Part shown: in pieces, positions 28,205 to 35,580 of the stretch
How the letters are laid out: every line of letters begins with the position of its first letter
Position numbering within the stretch: the stretch's first letter is position 1
Origin: Nocardia asteroides
Lineage (GTDB): Bacteria; Actinomycetota; Actinomycetes; Mycobacteriales; Mycobacteriaceae
Assembly (NCBI GenBank): GCA_019930625.1
Contig: CP082844.1
Span: 2,232,001 to 2,296,000 of the forward strand
DNA length: 64,000 bases
Direction: 5' to 3'
Made by a program: the position numbers and the translations under genes
The notes under the pieces: generated by a model
The model's database searches: none
The model's input: the letters and a program-made list of their open reading frames with translations, nothing else
Told to the model about the DNA's origin: nothing

Positions 28205-29623
28205 TCAGGTGAGTGCACCCTGCCGCCGCCGATAGCGCCGTTCGAAATCGGCCGCGTACGTCGAGGGCGGCGTCGAAGACGAAGATTGCTCCACCACACC
28301 GTCATCGGCGATGTAGAAGATCGCCCGCCCGATCACGATCTCGCCGGGCGGCACCGGCACGTACACCATCCAGCCCGCGCTGATTCGATCGGCGCGCAAC
28401 TGGTCGAGCGGGTAGCCCGTCGTATTCAGCTGCCGATCGGTGATGTACTCGACGACGCGGGCGATGGCGTCCGGCGCCGTGATCGTCTGCCGGGTCTGTT
28501 GCCCGATCGAACCGGCGATCGAGAACTGGTACAGCGCACCGTCGATATCGAAACGCGCCGGGTCGTCGAAGATCTCGGCCATCAGGTCGCGCGTGACGAC
28601 ACCGGCGTGCGCCGCCGACACCAGCGCGTCCGCCGCCGCGCGCACTGGTTCGGCCGGCCGATCGGGCAGCAGGCTCACCACGATATCGATCACCGTATCC
28701 GCGGTCCATACGCCGGGAATCGCCGAAGCGGACCGCTCCGCCGAGGGCGACTCACCCCGATACCATCCTCCGGAATCCCACCAGTAGCAGAACGAGAGCA
28801 GACCCGCTGCCGCGCGCGGATTCAGGACCGGGTCGGCTACCCAATCCGGTGCCCCGGCATAGAAATTCGGCATTTCGGCACCGTCGTTGTACACCCCGTC
28901 CAGCGCGGGCGGGTTCCAGACACCGCCCGACAGCACGGCCCGCCCCCCGGGCAGCACGAACAGCGTGGACCCGGTCCGACGGGAACTTTCGAACCACCCG
29001 AGCGACGGCAGGATTCTGGGACCGCGCTCGGAGCGCACCGCGACGAAGGCGGCCGACAGCACCGCCCATCTCGCCCACAGCACAGGCAGATCCGGCAGTT
29101 CATCCACGATCGGCACCGGCCGCACCCCCGCGTCCCGATCGGCACGCACCCCGGCGACGGCCTGCTGCGGGCTGCGCGTCTGCCGATCGGCATGCTCGAG
29201 ATACGCCGCCAGCCAGATCGGCAACCGGTCCCTCGGATGCTCCGCGAGATCGGCCCGATATGCCTCGGGGGAGAACAATTGGCCGTCCGGGAACGGCTCG
29301 TCACCGTAGTCGTAGTCGAACTCCACCTCGCCGTCGGAGGTCGACGACATCAGCAGCCGCCACCACGGCCCTCGGTCTCGACGCGCCGCCAGCTCGCGGT
29401 GCTGCCGAACCAGTGCTCGCACCGACTCCGATGGTTGCGTCCACACCGGTTGCGCCGCAACGAGGTAGGCGATGTCCGCCACGTCTTCGGTGACGGTCGA
29501 CGCGAAGGCGGCATCCCACGACCGCCACCCCGGCGGCCCCGCTGCCGAGATCTCCGCGGCAATCTGACGCGCCAGCCGCGTCACCTCGTCGTCGGCCGGA
29601 TTGACCGTGCCCGCACTCTGCAT
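28205..29623 (-). CDS. Hypothetical protein with possible Imm35/YrhB-like C-terminus (472 aa)
   Basis: ATG at 29623 (MQSAGTVNPADDE) was chosen because the frame upstream is Arg-rich and overlaps the previous gene. The N-terminal half is helical and carries an acidic EFDYDYGDEPFPDGQLF motif. The middle has Trp/Pro-rich strands (FVLPGGRAVLSGGVWNPP, SFCYWWDSGGWY). The last 90 residues read as AIARVVEYI, then GWMVYVPVPPGE, then IGRAIFYIADDGVVEQSSSS and a YAADFERRY helix. This is the general plan of Imm35/YrhB immunity domains (helix, GW strand, G-x-x-P/IFY-DDG strand pair, tail helix). The gene lies between a WXG100-like gene and the giant toxin-like gene, so a chaperone or immunity role is plausible but unproven. 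No signal peptide is visible, so it is probably cytoplasmic. Confidence 0.65.
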   Translation of the reverse strand: MQSAGTVNPADDEVTRLARQIAAEISAAGPPGWRSWDAAFASTVTEDVADIAYLVAAQPVWTQPSESVRALVRQHRELAARRDRGPWWRLLMSSTSDGEVEFDYDYGDEPFPDGQLFSPEAYRADLAEHPRDRLPIWLAAYLEHADRQTRSPQQAVAGVRADRDAGVRPVPIVDELPDLPVLWARWAVLSAAFVAVRSERGPRILPSLGWFESSRRTGSTLFVLPGGRAVLSGGVWNPPALDGVYNDGAEMPNFYAGAPDWVADPVLNPRAAAGLLSFCYWWDSGGWYRGESPSAERSASAIPGVWTADTVIDIVVSLLPDRPAEPVRAAADALVSAAHAGVVTRDLMAEIFDDPARFDIDGALYQFSIAGSIGQQTRQTITAPDAIARVVEYITDRQLNTTGYPLDQLRADRISAGWMVYVPVPPGEIVIGRAIFYIADDGVVEQSSSSTPPSTYAADFERRYRRRQGALT

Positions 29624-29670
29624 TCGATATCCCCTTGCTGCCCTGGTCCGCGAAATCCTGTTCCGAGCCG

Positions 29671-31356
29671 TCACGCCTCGTCTCGCGTCGCCGGTCGTCG
29701 CGCGGTGTCGACGTGCAGTCGGCACAGTGTCTTCACCGGTTCGGTGGCGCCCTCGGCGTTGAGCACGACGTCGGTGAACGCGTCGGGGAGCGCCGCGGCG
29801 GGATCGAACCGTCCCATGTCGACACAGCCGCCGCTCAACCGATCTCGCCCGTATTGGTAGCCGTGCACCACCCGAGCCGGACTCACGCGGCGGTACGCGC
29901 CGTGGTCGCCGAGGTATTCCGCGATCAGGGCACGTTGCGCGCGAGCTCGCGCCTGCCGCGCGCCGGCGCGATCGATGGCCCACGCGAGTTCGCGGAGCGT
30001 CGCCGCGTAGATTGGGCGCGTATCCGCTTGCGTCACAACCGCTGCCGGGTGTCCGCTCGCTGGAATCCCGTCGGGTAGCCGTGCAGGATCCGTGAGCTGA
30101 ACAATATCGACGACCGCCGACCAGGTGAGCGCCTGTTCCTGTGCACCAAAAGCGGACTGCTGCTCGACGCGCACGATCTTCCGCTGCTCCAGCTCAGCGA
30201 TCCCGACGCGCCGCACTTCGATGACCGGAGACTTCGTGAGCACGTCGTCGGTATCCGCGAGGAACCCACCGACGGCGTCCTCATCGATTCCGGGCGCATC
30301 GAGTCCGGTCACCTCGACGCGGTGCCGATCGGCCAATTCTCGTACGAGCCGCACGGGGTCGCTGTCGGTGTTCGACCGGTTCACCGGTTGCGGTGTTCGC
30401 TCCGGCCGGTCGCGGTCGGAGCGTTTCGCGCCCGGCGCGGAACTTCTGTCTGCCGCAGACTTTCCGGCGGAGATGCGGTCGGGCCGCCCAGCGGGTGGCG
30501 CGGCGCAGATCGTGTCCGACCACGGCGTACCCGGCGGTTTGCGGCCCATCGGCGCACTGACAGCGGCAGGAGGCGCGCTGGCCCGCGCGGGGCCTGCCGC
30601 CCTGCTCGGCCCGCCCCGCGCAGGCTCGGTCGCACTGCTCGGCGGGCCCCGCGTGGGCGGTGTCGCTACCCTGTTCTCGTCGCCAGAGGGCCCGATGGGT
30701 CGGCGGCGGGTACCCGGGGTAGTCGCGCTGGATGTCCGGGCGGAGTCGGCCGATTGGCGTCCATCCGGGCCGGCAATGCGATCACCGCTGTTCGCGGCAC
30801 TTCCCGAAGCTGTTTGCGAGCCAACAACTCCGGGACTATTGGTTTCACCGCCGGAATCCGGTACGTCATCGGGAGCGCCGATGTGTCGAGCGGGTGCCGC
30901 CTCGGTTCCGATCGGCACGAATTCCACCGGTCGCGATACCAGGTAGGAGCTCGGCGCAGCGTAGGAATTCGGCTTGGCCGCAGCCGGTGTGCGAGCGGGC
31001 TCGGCGGACATGTCACCGACCGAACCGGACGTACCTTCCGGCTCGAGAGTCCGCTCGACACGCCTGCCGCCCTCGTGATCGGTGGATCGGAAGGTTTCGG
31101 CGGCAGCCTTCACCTCGGTGCCGAAGCCCTGCCCGGATTCGGCGAAGTTCTGCAGCGCCACCAGCCCCTGCCCGGCATCCGGTTCGTAGGTCTTCGCGAC
31201 CGCCTCACCGGCCTCGTCGTCACCCCACCACCGGCCTTCGTCGGCAAGCACGGCCCAAGGCCGCACCGCCACCTGACCGACCTCGACGCCGATCTCTTGC
31301 CACGCCGCACCCCGCCCCCCGAGGTCCTTCGGATCGATCCACAGCGCTCCGCTCAC
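29671..31356 (-). CDS. WXG100-like protein with Pro/Ala-rich linker and degenerate zincin-like C-terminus (561 aa)
   Basis: GTG at 31356 is preferred because GAGGGG lies 8 nt upstream and VSGALWIDPKDL is the usual beginning of such proteins. Residues 1-95 are a WXG100-type helical hairpin with the turn WWGDDEAG (43-50) followed by FAESG- and FGTEV-containing helices. This suggests export or partnering through an ESX system. Residues about 95-325 are low-complexity Ala/Pro/Ser/Thr. The C-terminal domain (about 327-561) includes RELAWAIDRAG near 456, where related domains as I recall carry an HExGH zinc site, and FDPAAALPDAFTDVVL near 520, where the third ligand would be. The zinc ligands are missing here, so peptidase activity is unlikely. 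It is the first gene of the toxin-like operon. Confidence 0.7.
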   Translation of the reverse strand: MSGALWIDPKDLGGRGAAWQEIGVEVGQVAVRPWAVLADEGRWWGDDEAGEAVAKTYEPDAGQGLVALQNFAESGQGFGTEVKAAAETFRSTDHEGGRRVERTLEPEGTSGSVGDMSAEPARTPAAAKPNSYAAPSSYLVSRPVEFVPIGTEAAPARHIGAPDDVPDSGGETNSPGVVGSQTASGSAANSGDRIAGPDGRQSADSARTSSATTPGTRRRPIGPSGDENRVATPPTRGPPSSATEPARGGPSRAAGPARASAPPAAVSAPMGRKPPGTPWSDTICAAPPAGRPDRISAGKSAADRSSAPGAKRSDRDRPERTPQPVNRSNTDSDPVRLVRELADRHRVEVTGLDAPGIDEDAVGGFLADTDDVLTKSPVIEVRRVGIAELEQRKIVRVEQQSAFGAQEQALTWSAVVDIVQLTDPARLPDGIPASGHPAAVVTQADTRPIYAATLRELAWAIDRAGARQARARAQRALIAEYLGDHGAYRRVSPARVVHGYQYGRDRLSGGCVDMGRFDPAAALPDAFTDVVLNAEGATEPVKTLCRLHVDTARRPATRDEA

Positions 31357-32491
31357 CGGGACGCCCCCTCGGCATCCGCTCAGCGATCCGGCAGGTCCGT
31401 CGTCATCGTCGATGTCCGTCCACGGCAAGCCGCCCGCGCGACCGCAGATCGGCCGGAGCCCGTCACCGCAGAACCGGTCCGTCCGATCACCGTCGAGGCT
31501 GCCGGAACGACCTGGCACGCCCGCTGCGGAACATTTCAACGTGTGCCCTTCCTGCACCCCGTCGGATCAAACCTATGACGTACTGACAACGGTATGTCGA
31601 CGCCGGAGAACACAGCCCGAGAAGACCCCCCAGCACTGAGAGCTGAGCAGCAGGCAATTCGTATCGGACCGTCTCCTGGCCCTCAGCCGCGACTGCGGCC
31701 ACGCCGTCGGCAGCGGCCCAGTCCGGCATAGCGCCAGTGACATCACTCGGTGCGGATTGCGACTCAGCCCGGGATCGGCTGCGGCAGGCATTTGCAGCGC
31801 AGCGCGGTCGAGAAGACCCGCCCGTCGCGCGGTATCAACCCACTCGATCAACACCGCGCCGTTGCCAGATCCTTGACCCAGGCGAATGCAGTCACATCGA
31901 CCGCCTGATCGAGCTCGAGGACCCTATCGTCCTCCTCGAGGACGCCCAGCGGGTACTCGCTGGGTGGGACGACCGGGCACTCGACGGCGAACGGTGAGAG
32001 ACTCAGCGGGCGCTGCCGTAGCGTCGCCAGCACCCGCGCGTCATCGCGTGCACGCCCCGGCGGCGATGCCGCACGACCGGCACAGCGGCGACGGCTGACC
32101 GCCAACGCACCCACCCCGGCAGAGGCGGGTACCACGGCCTGCCGTTCGGCGACGTGGGCGACCTTGGAGCAACCACAGGCGTGGCGATGAACCTCGGGTG
32201 CGTTCCGGCGACACCGCATACCGCCACCAGCCCGGCCTGACCGGGCGAGACCAGTGCACGGCGTCATTTCAGTACCGCCCTACACACGTCGGCCGGATTC
32301 TTGACGACCAGATGGCAATTTGCCACACAGCACGCGGTGCTGCTGGCGCCATGACCAGTAGCGATGCGTTCTGGAAGCACACTGGTAAATTGTCGGGCGC
32401 GCCCGAAACGGATGTGGCACCGAACGCGGGACCCGAGCGCGGGTCCTACGACGCCTACTGAGTTGGCCCGAACACCCGGAGAGGCGGGACA
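31357..32491. other. 1.1-kb stretch without a supported gene, upstream of the toxin-like operon
   Basis: Several overlapping frames exist on both strands, but none has a start site with a ribosome binding site and none encodes anything recognisable. Two minus-strand frames (31573-31854 and 31848-32267) meet near 31850 and might be remains of one broken gene. The stretch must hold the promoters for the minus-strand operon and the plus-strand repair gene. Near 32313-32325 there is a perfect inverted repeat, TGGCAA-T-TTGCCA, 6 nt after a TTGACG hexamer (32301-32306). Confidence 0.4.
32313..32325. promoter_or_regulatory. 13-bp perfect inverted repeat, possible operator
   Basis: TGGCAATTTGCCA is a 6+1+6 inverted repeat located about 167 bp upstream of the HhH-GPD start and just after a TTGACG hexamer. 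The symmetry is exact, but the length is short for high confidence and no cognate regulator is adjacent. Confidence 0.3.
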
Positions 32492-33067
32492 GTGACTCGC
32501 ACGCTATGCCTGGCGCAGGACGCCGAGGCGGACAAGCTACTGACCGAGGACCACTTCGCCATACTGCTCGGAATGCTCCTGGACCAGCAGTACCCGATGG
32601 AGCACGCCTTCCGTGGCCCGAAGAAGATCGCCGACCGGATGGGCGGCTTCGACATCCAGCGCATCGCCGAGGCCGACCCCCAGGAGTTCGAGGACTTGGC
32701 CGCGAGCCCGCCCGCGATCCACCGCTACGGCCGGTCGATGGCCCGCCGCGCGCAGGAGCTGGCCCGCTACGTCATCGAGCACTACGACGGCAAGGCCGAG
32801 AACATCTGGACCGCGGGCGACCCGGACGGCAAAGAGGTGCTGCGCCGCCTGAAGGACCTTCCCGGCTACGGCGAGCAGAAGGCGAAGATCTTCCTTGCCC
32901 TGCTCGGCAAGCAGCGCGGCGTGCGGCCGGAGGGTTGGCGCACGGCCGCCGGCGCGTACGGCGAAGAAGGCTCGCGCCGTTCGGTTGCCGACGTGACCGA
33001 CGCCGAATCCCTGACACAGGTAAGGGAATTCAAGAAGCAGGCGAAAGCGGCGGCCAAAGCCGAGTAG
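32492..33067 (+). CDS. HhH-GPD-type base excision repair protein (191 aa)
   Basis: GTG at 32492 follows GGAGAGGCGGGACA, a good ribosome binding site. The protein matches the actinobacterial HhH-GPD family of small uncharacterised DNA glycosylases (TIGR03252-type). The sequence shows ILLGMLLDQQYPMEHAF near the N-terminus and the helix-hairpin-helix LKDLPGYGEQKAKIFLALL at about 118-136. The C-terminus is a Lys/Ala tail. The usual catalytic Asp of GPD enzymes is not obvious after the hairpin, and no iron-sulfur cysteines are present. It would act on damaged bases in DNA in the cytoplasm. It appears to be transcribed alone. Confidence 0.85.
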   Translation: MTRTLCLAQDAEADKLLTEDHFAILLGMLLDQQYPMEHAFRGPKKIADRMGGFDIQRIAEADPQEFEDLAASPPAIHRYGRSMARRAQELARYVIEHYDGKAENIWTAGDPDGKEVLRRLKDLPGYGEQKAKIFLALLGKQRGVRPEGWRTAAGAYGEEGSRRSVADVTDAESLTQVREFKKQAKAAAKAE

Positions 33068-33197
33068 CCCGGCTACCGTAACTCTCTTGTTGCCTATTTG
33101 AAATCTGGGTGCTTTTTTTCCTCGTTTCCCCGGAGTTTGTGCCGGATGCTTTGCCTCGAACAGCTCCACCTGAGATGAGGGATTGCAGGACATGAGG

Positions 33198-33902
33198 ATG
33201 AGGAAGTTTGCCGTGGTGGCCGCGCTGGTCACCATCGCGACCGGAGTGGCCGCGGGGACGTCCGGTGCCGCGCCGGCGGAAGGAGGCACCGAAAGCGCAG
33301 TCAATTTCACCGCGTATGCCACTGATACCCAGTCGATCATCGAAACCGACTCGGGTTCGCTGATTGTGGAGGACGGGGTGTTCAAAGTTAAGGCATCTAA
33401 CGGTACCGTCCTGGCGGGCCATCCGCTGCGGTTTCAGCTCGACGATTTCGAATTCCCCATCGCCGCGCAGATTTCCGGCCGCAGCGCGACGCTGACCCCG
33501 CTGTTCGACCGGGAACACGCGGTCTACAAGCCGGTGGCGCTGCCGTACGAGGACAAGGCGCCGTGGAAGACGGAGTACGACCGTGAGGTCGCCGCTTGGA
33601 CCCGCCTGACCAGCACCATCACCATGGGCGCCGCGATCGGCACCCTGGTCGGCGGCATCGGTGGCGCTGCGGTCGGCTGCGTGCTCGGCGGCATCGCCGG
33701 CGCGACCATCGCGGCGGGGACCATCGCGGGCCTGTTCGGTCCGTTCATCCCGGCCGCGGGCGTCGGCTGCCTCGTCGGCATCGCCGGGATCGGCGCGCTG
33801 GGCACCGTCGCGGGCCAGATCCTGATCACCGCCCCGGTCGCGATCGGCGCGGCGATCCAGTACTTCACGACGGTCAATCAGCCGTTCAACGCTCCGAAGT
33901 AA
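33198..33902 (+). CDS. Secreted glycine-zipper protein, DUF8020-like (234 aa)
   Basis: ATG at 33198 is preferred over the two earlier in-frame starts (TTG 33183, ATG 33192) because AGGA lies 7 nt upstream. Residues 1-27 are a typical signal peptide (MRKF, hydrophobic core, cleavage near GAAPA). Residues 40-110 are a small beta domain with a FQLDDFEFPI strand. Residues about 130-220 are a long Gly/Ala-rich hydrophobic stretch (GAAIGTLVGGIGGAAVG and so on), a glycine-zipper that could insert into or lie on a membrane. Similar proteins occur in many copies in Nocardia genomes, as I recall, with unknown function. It is followed by a strong terminator at 33915-33959, so it is monocistronic. Confidence 0.75.
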   Translation: MRKFAVVAALVTIATGVAAGTSGAAPAEGGTESAVNFTAYATDTQSIIETDSGSLIVEDGVFKVKASNGTVLAGHPLRFQLDDFEFPIAAQISGRSATLTPLFDREHAVYKPVALPYEDKAPWKTEYDREVAAWTRLTSTITMGAAIGTLVGGIGGAAVGCVLGGIAGATIAAGTIAGLFGPFIPAAGVGCLVGIAGIGALGTVAGQILITAPVAIGAAIQYFTTVNQPFNAPK

Positions 33903-33914
33903 TCCTTCCGCGTG

Positions 33915-33959
33915 AAAAGACCTCGCCCCGTGGACCTCTCCGGGGAGCGGGGTCTTTTT
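33915..33959 (+). terminator. Rho-independent terminator
   Basis: AAAAGACC and GGTCTTTTT flank a GC-rich hairpin (CGCCCCG with CGGGGAGCGGGG) and end in a run of T. It lies 13 bp after the stop of the secreted glycine-zipper gene. Confidence 0.8.
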
Positions 33960-34205
33960 GTGTCCTCGCGACCTGGGGAAACAATGTGGGTGTACACACA
34001 ACGGCGCGTCGGGGGTTGGTGCGTCGCGGAAATCGGTGTTAATTTCAATGACATGTCCGCCAGCCGATGGAACCACCTGCGGGTCACTTACGTGACCGCC
34101 GCGCTGGGTCTGCGGCTGCCGTTGACCCGCGAACTGTGTCGCCTCTCTTGCTGCAGCTGAGCTGGTTTTCCTGCTCATTTGCTGCCTCGCCGCCCATGTA
34201 GGCAC

Positions 34206-34225
34206 GTCCCGTTCGATTACGGGAC
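34206..34225. promoter_or_regulatory. Inverted repeat just upstream of the ROK gene, possible operator
   Basis: GTCCCG-N8-CGGGAC lies immediately before the AAGGA ribosome binding site and 19 bp before the ATG of the ROK regulator. It could be an autoregulatory operator or a 5' UTR hairpin. Confidence 0.35.
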
Positions 34226-34244
34226 TTCAGCAAGGATCTGCACA

Positions 34245-35519
34245 ATGTCCCTTCCCACCCTCGAACGATCCGTCTCCAGGGTTGCGGGCAGCCGTACCCG
34301 CGTCCCGCGTCCGGTTGTCGCTCCCGAACTGCGCATCGCCGACAATCCGGCGGCCGCGGTCCTGCGCGCCGCCACCGGCGGTCCTGTCTCCCGCGACAAT
34401 GCCGCGCGCACAACCGGTTTGAGCATCGCCACCGTCAATCGCCAGGTTTCCGCACTGCTGGCGGCCGGTCTGCTGCGGGAACGCCCCGACCTGACGGCCT
34501 CGGGTGCGGTCGGACGTCCCCGCGTCCCGTTCGAAATCAACCACGACGCCTACCTGACCATCGGCGTCCACATCGGCGCCGCGGTCACGAAGATCGTCGC
34601 CGCCGATCTGCGCGGCCGCATCCTCGGTGGTCTGGCGATCGCCACCCCGCAGACCGGCCAGGAGTTCGCCACCACCACCGTCGCCCGCAGCGCGAAGGCG
34701 TTCCTGCAGCGCTGGCACCGGCGCAAGGCCCTGTGGGCGGGCGTCGCGATCGGCGGCCGGGTCGACCCGCTGACCGGCGTCGTCGACCACCCCAAACTGG
34801 AATGGCGTGGCGCTCAGGTCGGTTCGGTCCTCGGTGAGGTGCTGGAGTTGCCCGTTTCGGTGGCGCCGCACGTCGAGGCGATGGCCGGCTCGGAGCTGTT
34901 GCTGCCCACCGGCGAACCGAAGGACCAAGCCCGCGTGAAGCGGGGCAGCAGCCTGTACTTCTACGTGCGTGAGACCGCCGGTGTCGCGGTGACGCTGGAC
35001 GGGCGCGTGCACACGCCGAGCAACGGCCCCGGTTCGATCGCGCATCTGCCCACCGGTTCGAACGTCGAATGCACCTGCGGACGGCGTGGCTGCTTGGAGG
35101 TGACCGTCGGCGATCGGTCGCTGCACTCCAGGGCTGTCGGCCTCGGCATCATCCCGGCGTACAACGGCACCGCGGGCTCGACCATCGCCGACCTGTACCG
35201 GGCCGCTGAGGCCGGTTCGGAACCCGCGCACGAGCTGCTCGCCGAGCGGGCCACGATCCTCGGCCACACCGTGGCGATGGTGCGCGACATGCTCAACCCC
35301 GACCGGGTGATCCTCGGTGGCCAGGCCTTCACCGGCTACCGCCCCGCGGTCGCCCATGTGGCGCGGGCGTTCAACCAGGGTTCCACCTTGCCGCCCACCG
35401 ACATCCGAATCAGTGGATTCGGCGGCAAGGTGCAGGAATACGCCGCTGTGGTGACCTCGCTGAGTGTCCTCTACGCCGATCCGCTGGCCGCGGTCCGGCG
35501 AACCGCACTGAGCGACTGA
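34245..35519 (+). CDS. ROK-family transcriptional regulator, Rv0485-like (424 aa)
   Basis: ATG at 34245 (MSLPTLERSV) follows CAAGGATCTGCACA. Residues 45-85 form a winged helix-turn-helix (AARTTGLSIATVNRQVSALLAAGLL). Residues 105-424 form the ROK sugar-kinase-like fold, with GVHIGAAVTKIVAADLRG as the first phosphate-like loop and CTCGRRGCLE as the ROK zinc-binding motif. The protein aligns from memory with M. tuberculosis Rv0485, a ROK regulator reported to affect pe13/ppe18 expression. It could therefore influence secretion-related genes here, which is inference. The kinase-type catalytic Asp region appears altered, as expected for a regulator. A perfect hairpin terminator follows at 35531. 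Confidence 0.88.
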   Translation: MSLPTLERSVSRVAGSRTRVPRPVVAPELRIADNPAAAVLRAATGGPVSRDNAARTTGLSIATVNRQVSALLAAGLLRERPDLTASGAVGRPRVPFEINHDAYLTIGVHIGAAVTKIVAADLRGRILGGLAIATPQTGQEFATTTVARSAKAFLQRWHRRKALWAGVAIGGRVDPLTGVVDHPKLEWRGAQVGSVLGEVLELPVSVAPHVEAMAGSELLLPTGEPKDQARVKRGSSLYFYVRETAGVAVTLDGRVHTPSNGPGSIAHLPTGSNVECTCGRRGCLEVTVGDRSLHSRAVGLGIIPAYNGTAGSTIADLYRAAEAGSEPAHELLAERATILGHTVAMVRDMLNPDRVILGGQAFTGYRPAVAHVARAFNQGSTLPPTDIRISGFGGKVQEYAAVVTSLSVLYADPLAAVRRTALSD

Positions 35520-35530
35520 GCGATACGACG

Positions 35531-35565
35531 AAGGGCGACCGGCCGCCGAGCGGCCGGTCGCCCTT
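35531..35565. terminator. Bidirectional terminator between ROK and DUF2207 genes
   Basis: AAGGGCGACCGGCCG and CGGCCGGTCGCCCTT form a perfect 15-bp stem with a 5-nt loop between two convergent genes. The stem ends in CTT/AAG on both sides, so it can serve both strands. Confidence 0.8.
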
Positions 35566-35580
35566 CTCGTGTGCGTGACG

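Noticed and set aside
31573..32267. Two adjoining minus-strand frames that might be one broken gene
   Set aside because: No ribosome binding site, no recognisable domain, and frame change at 31850; kept only as a comment in the intergenic entry.
32351..32461. 36-codon plus-strand frame (MTSSDAFWKHTG...) before the repair gene
   Set aside because: No ribosome binding site and no known family; too short to support.
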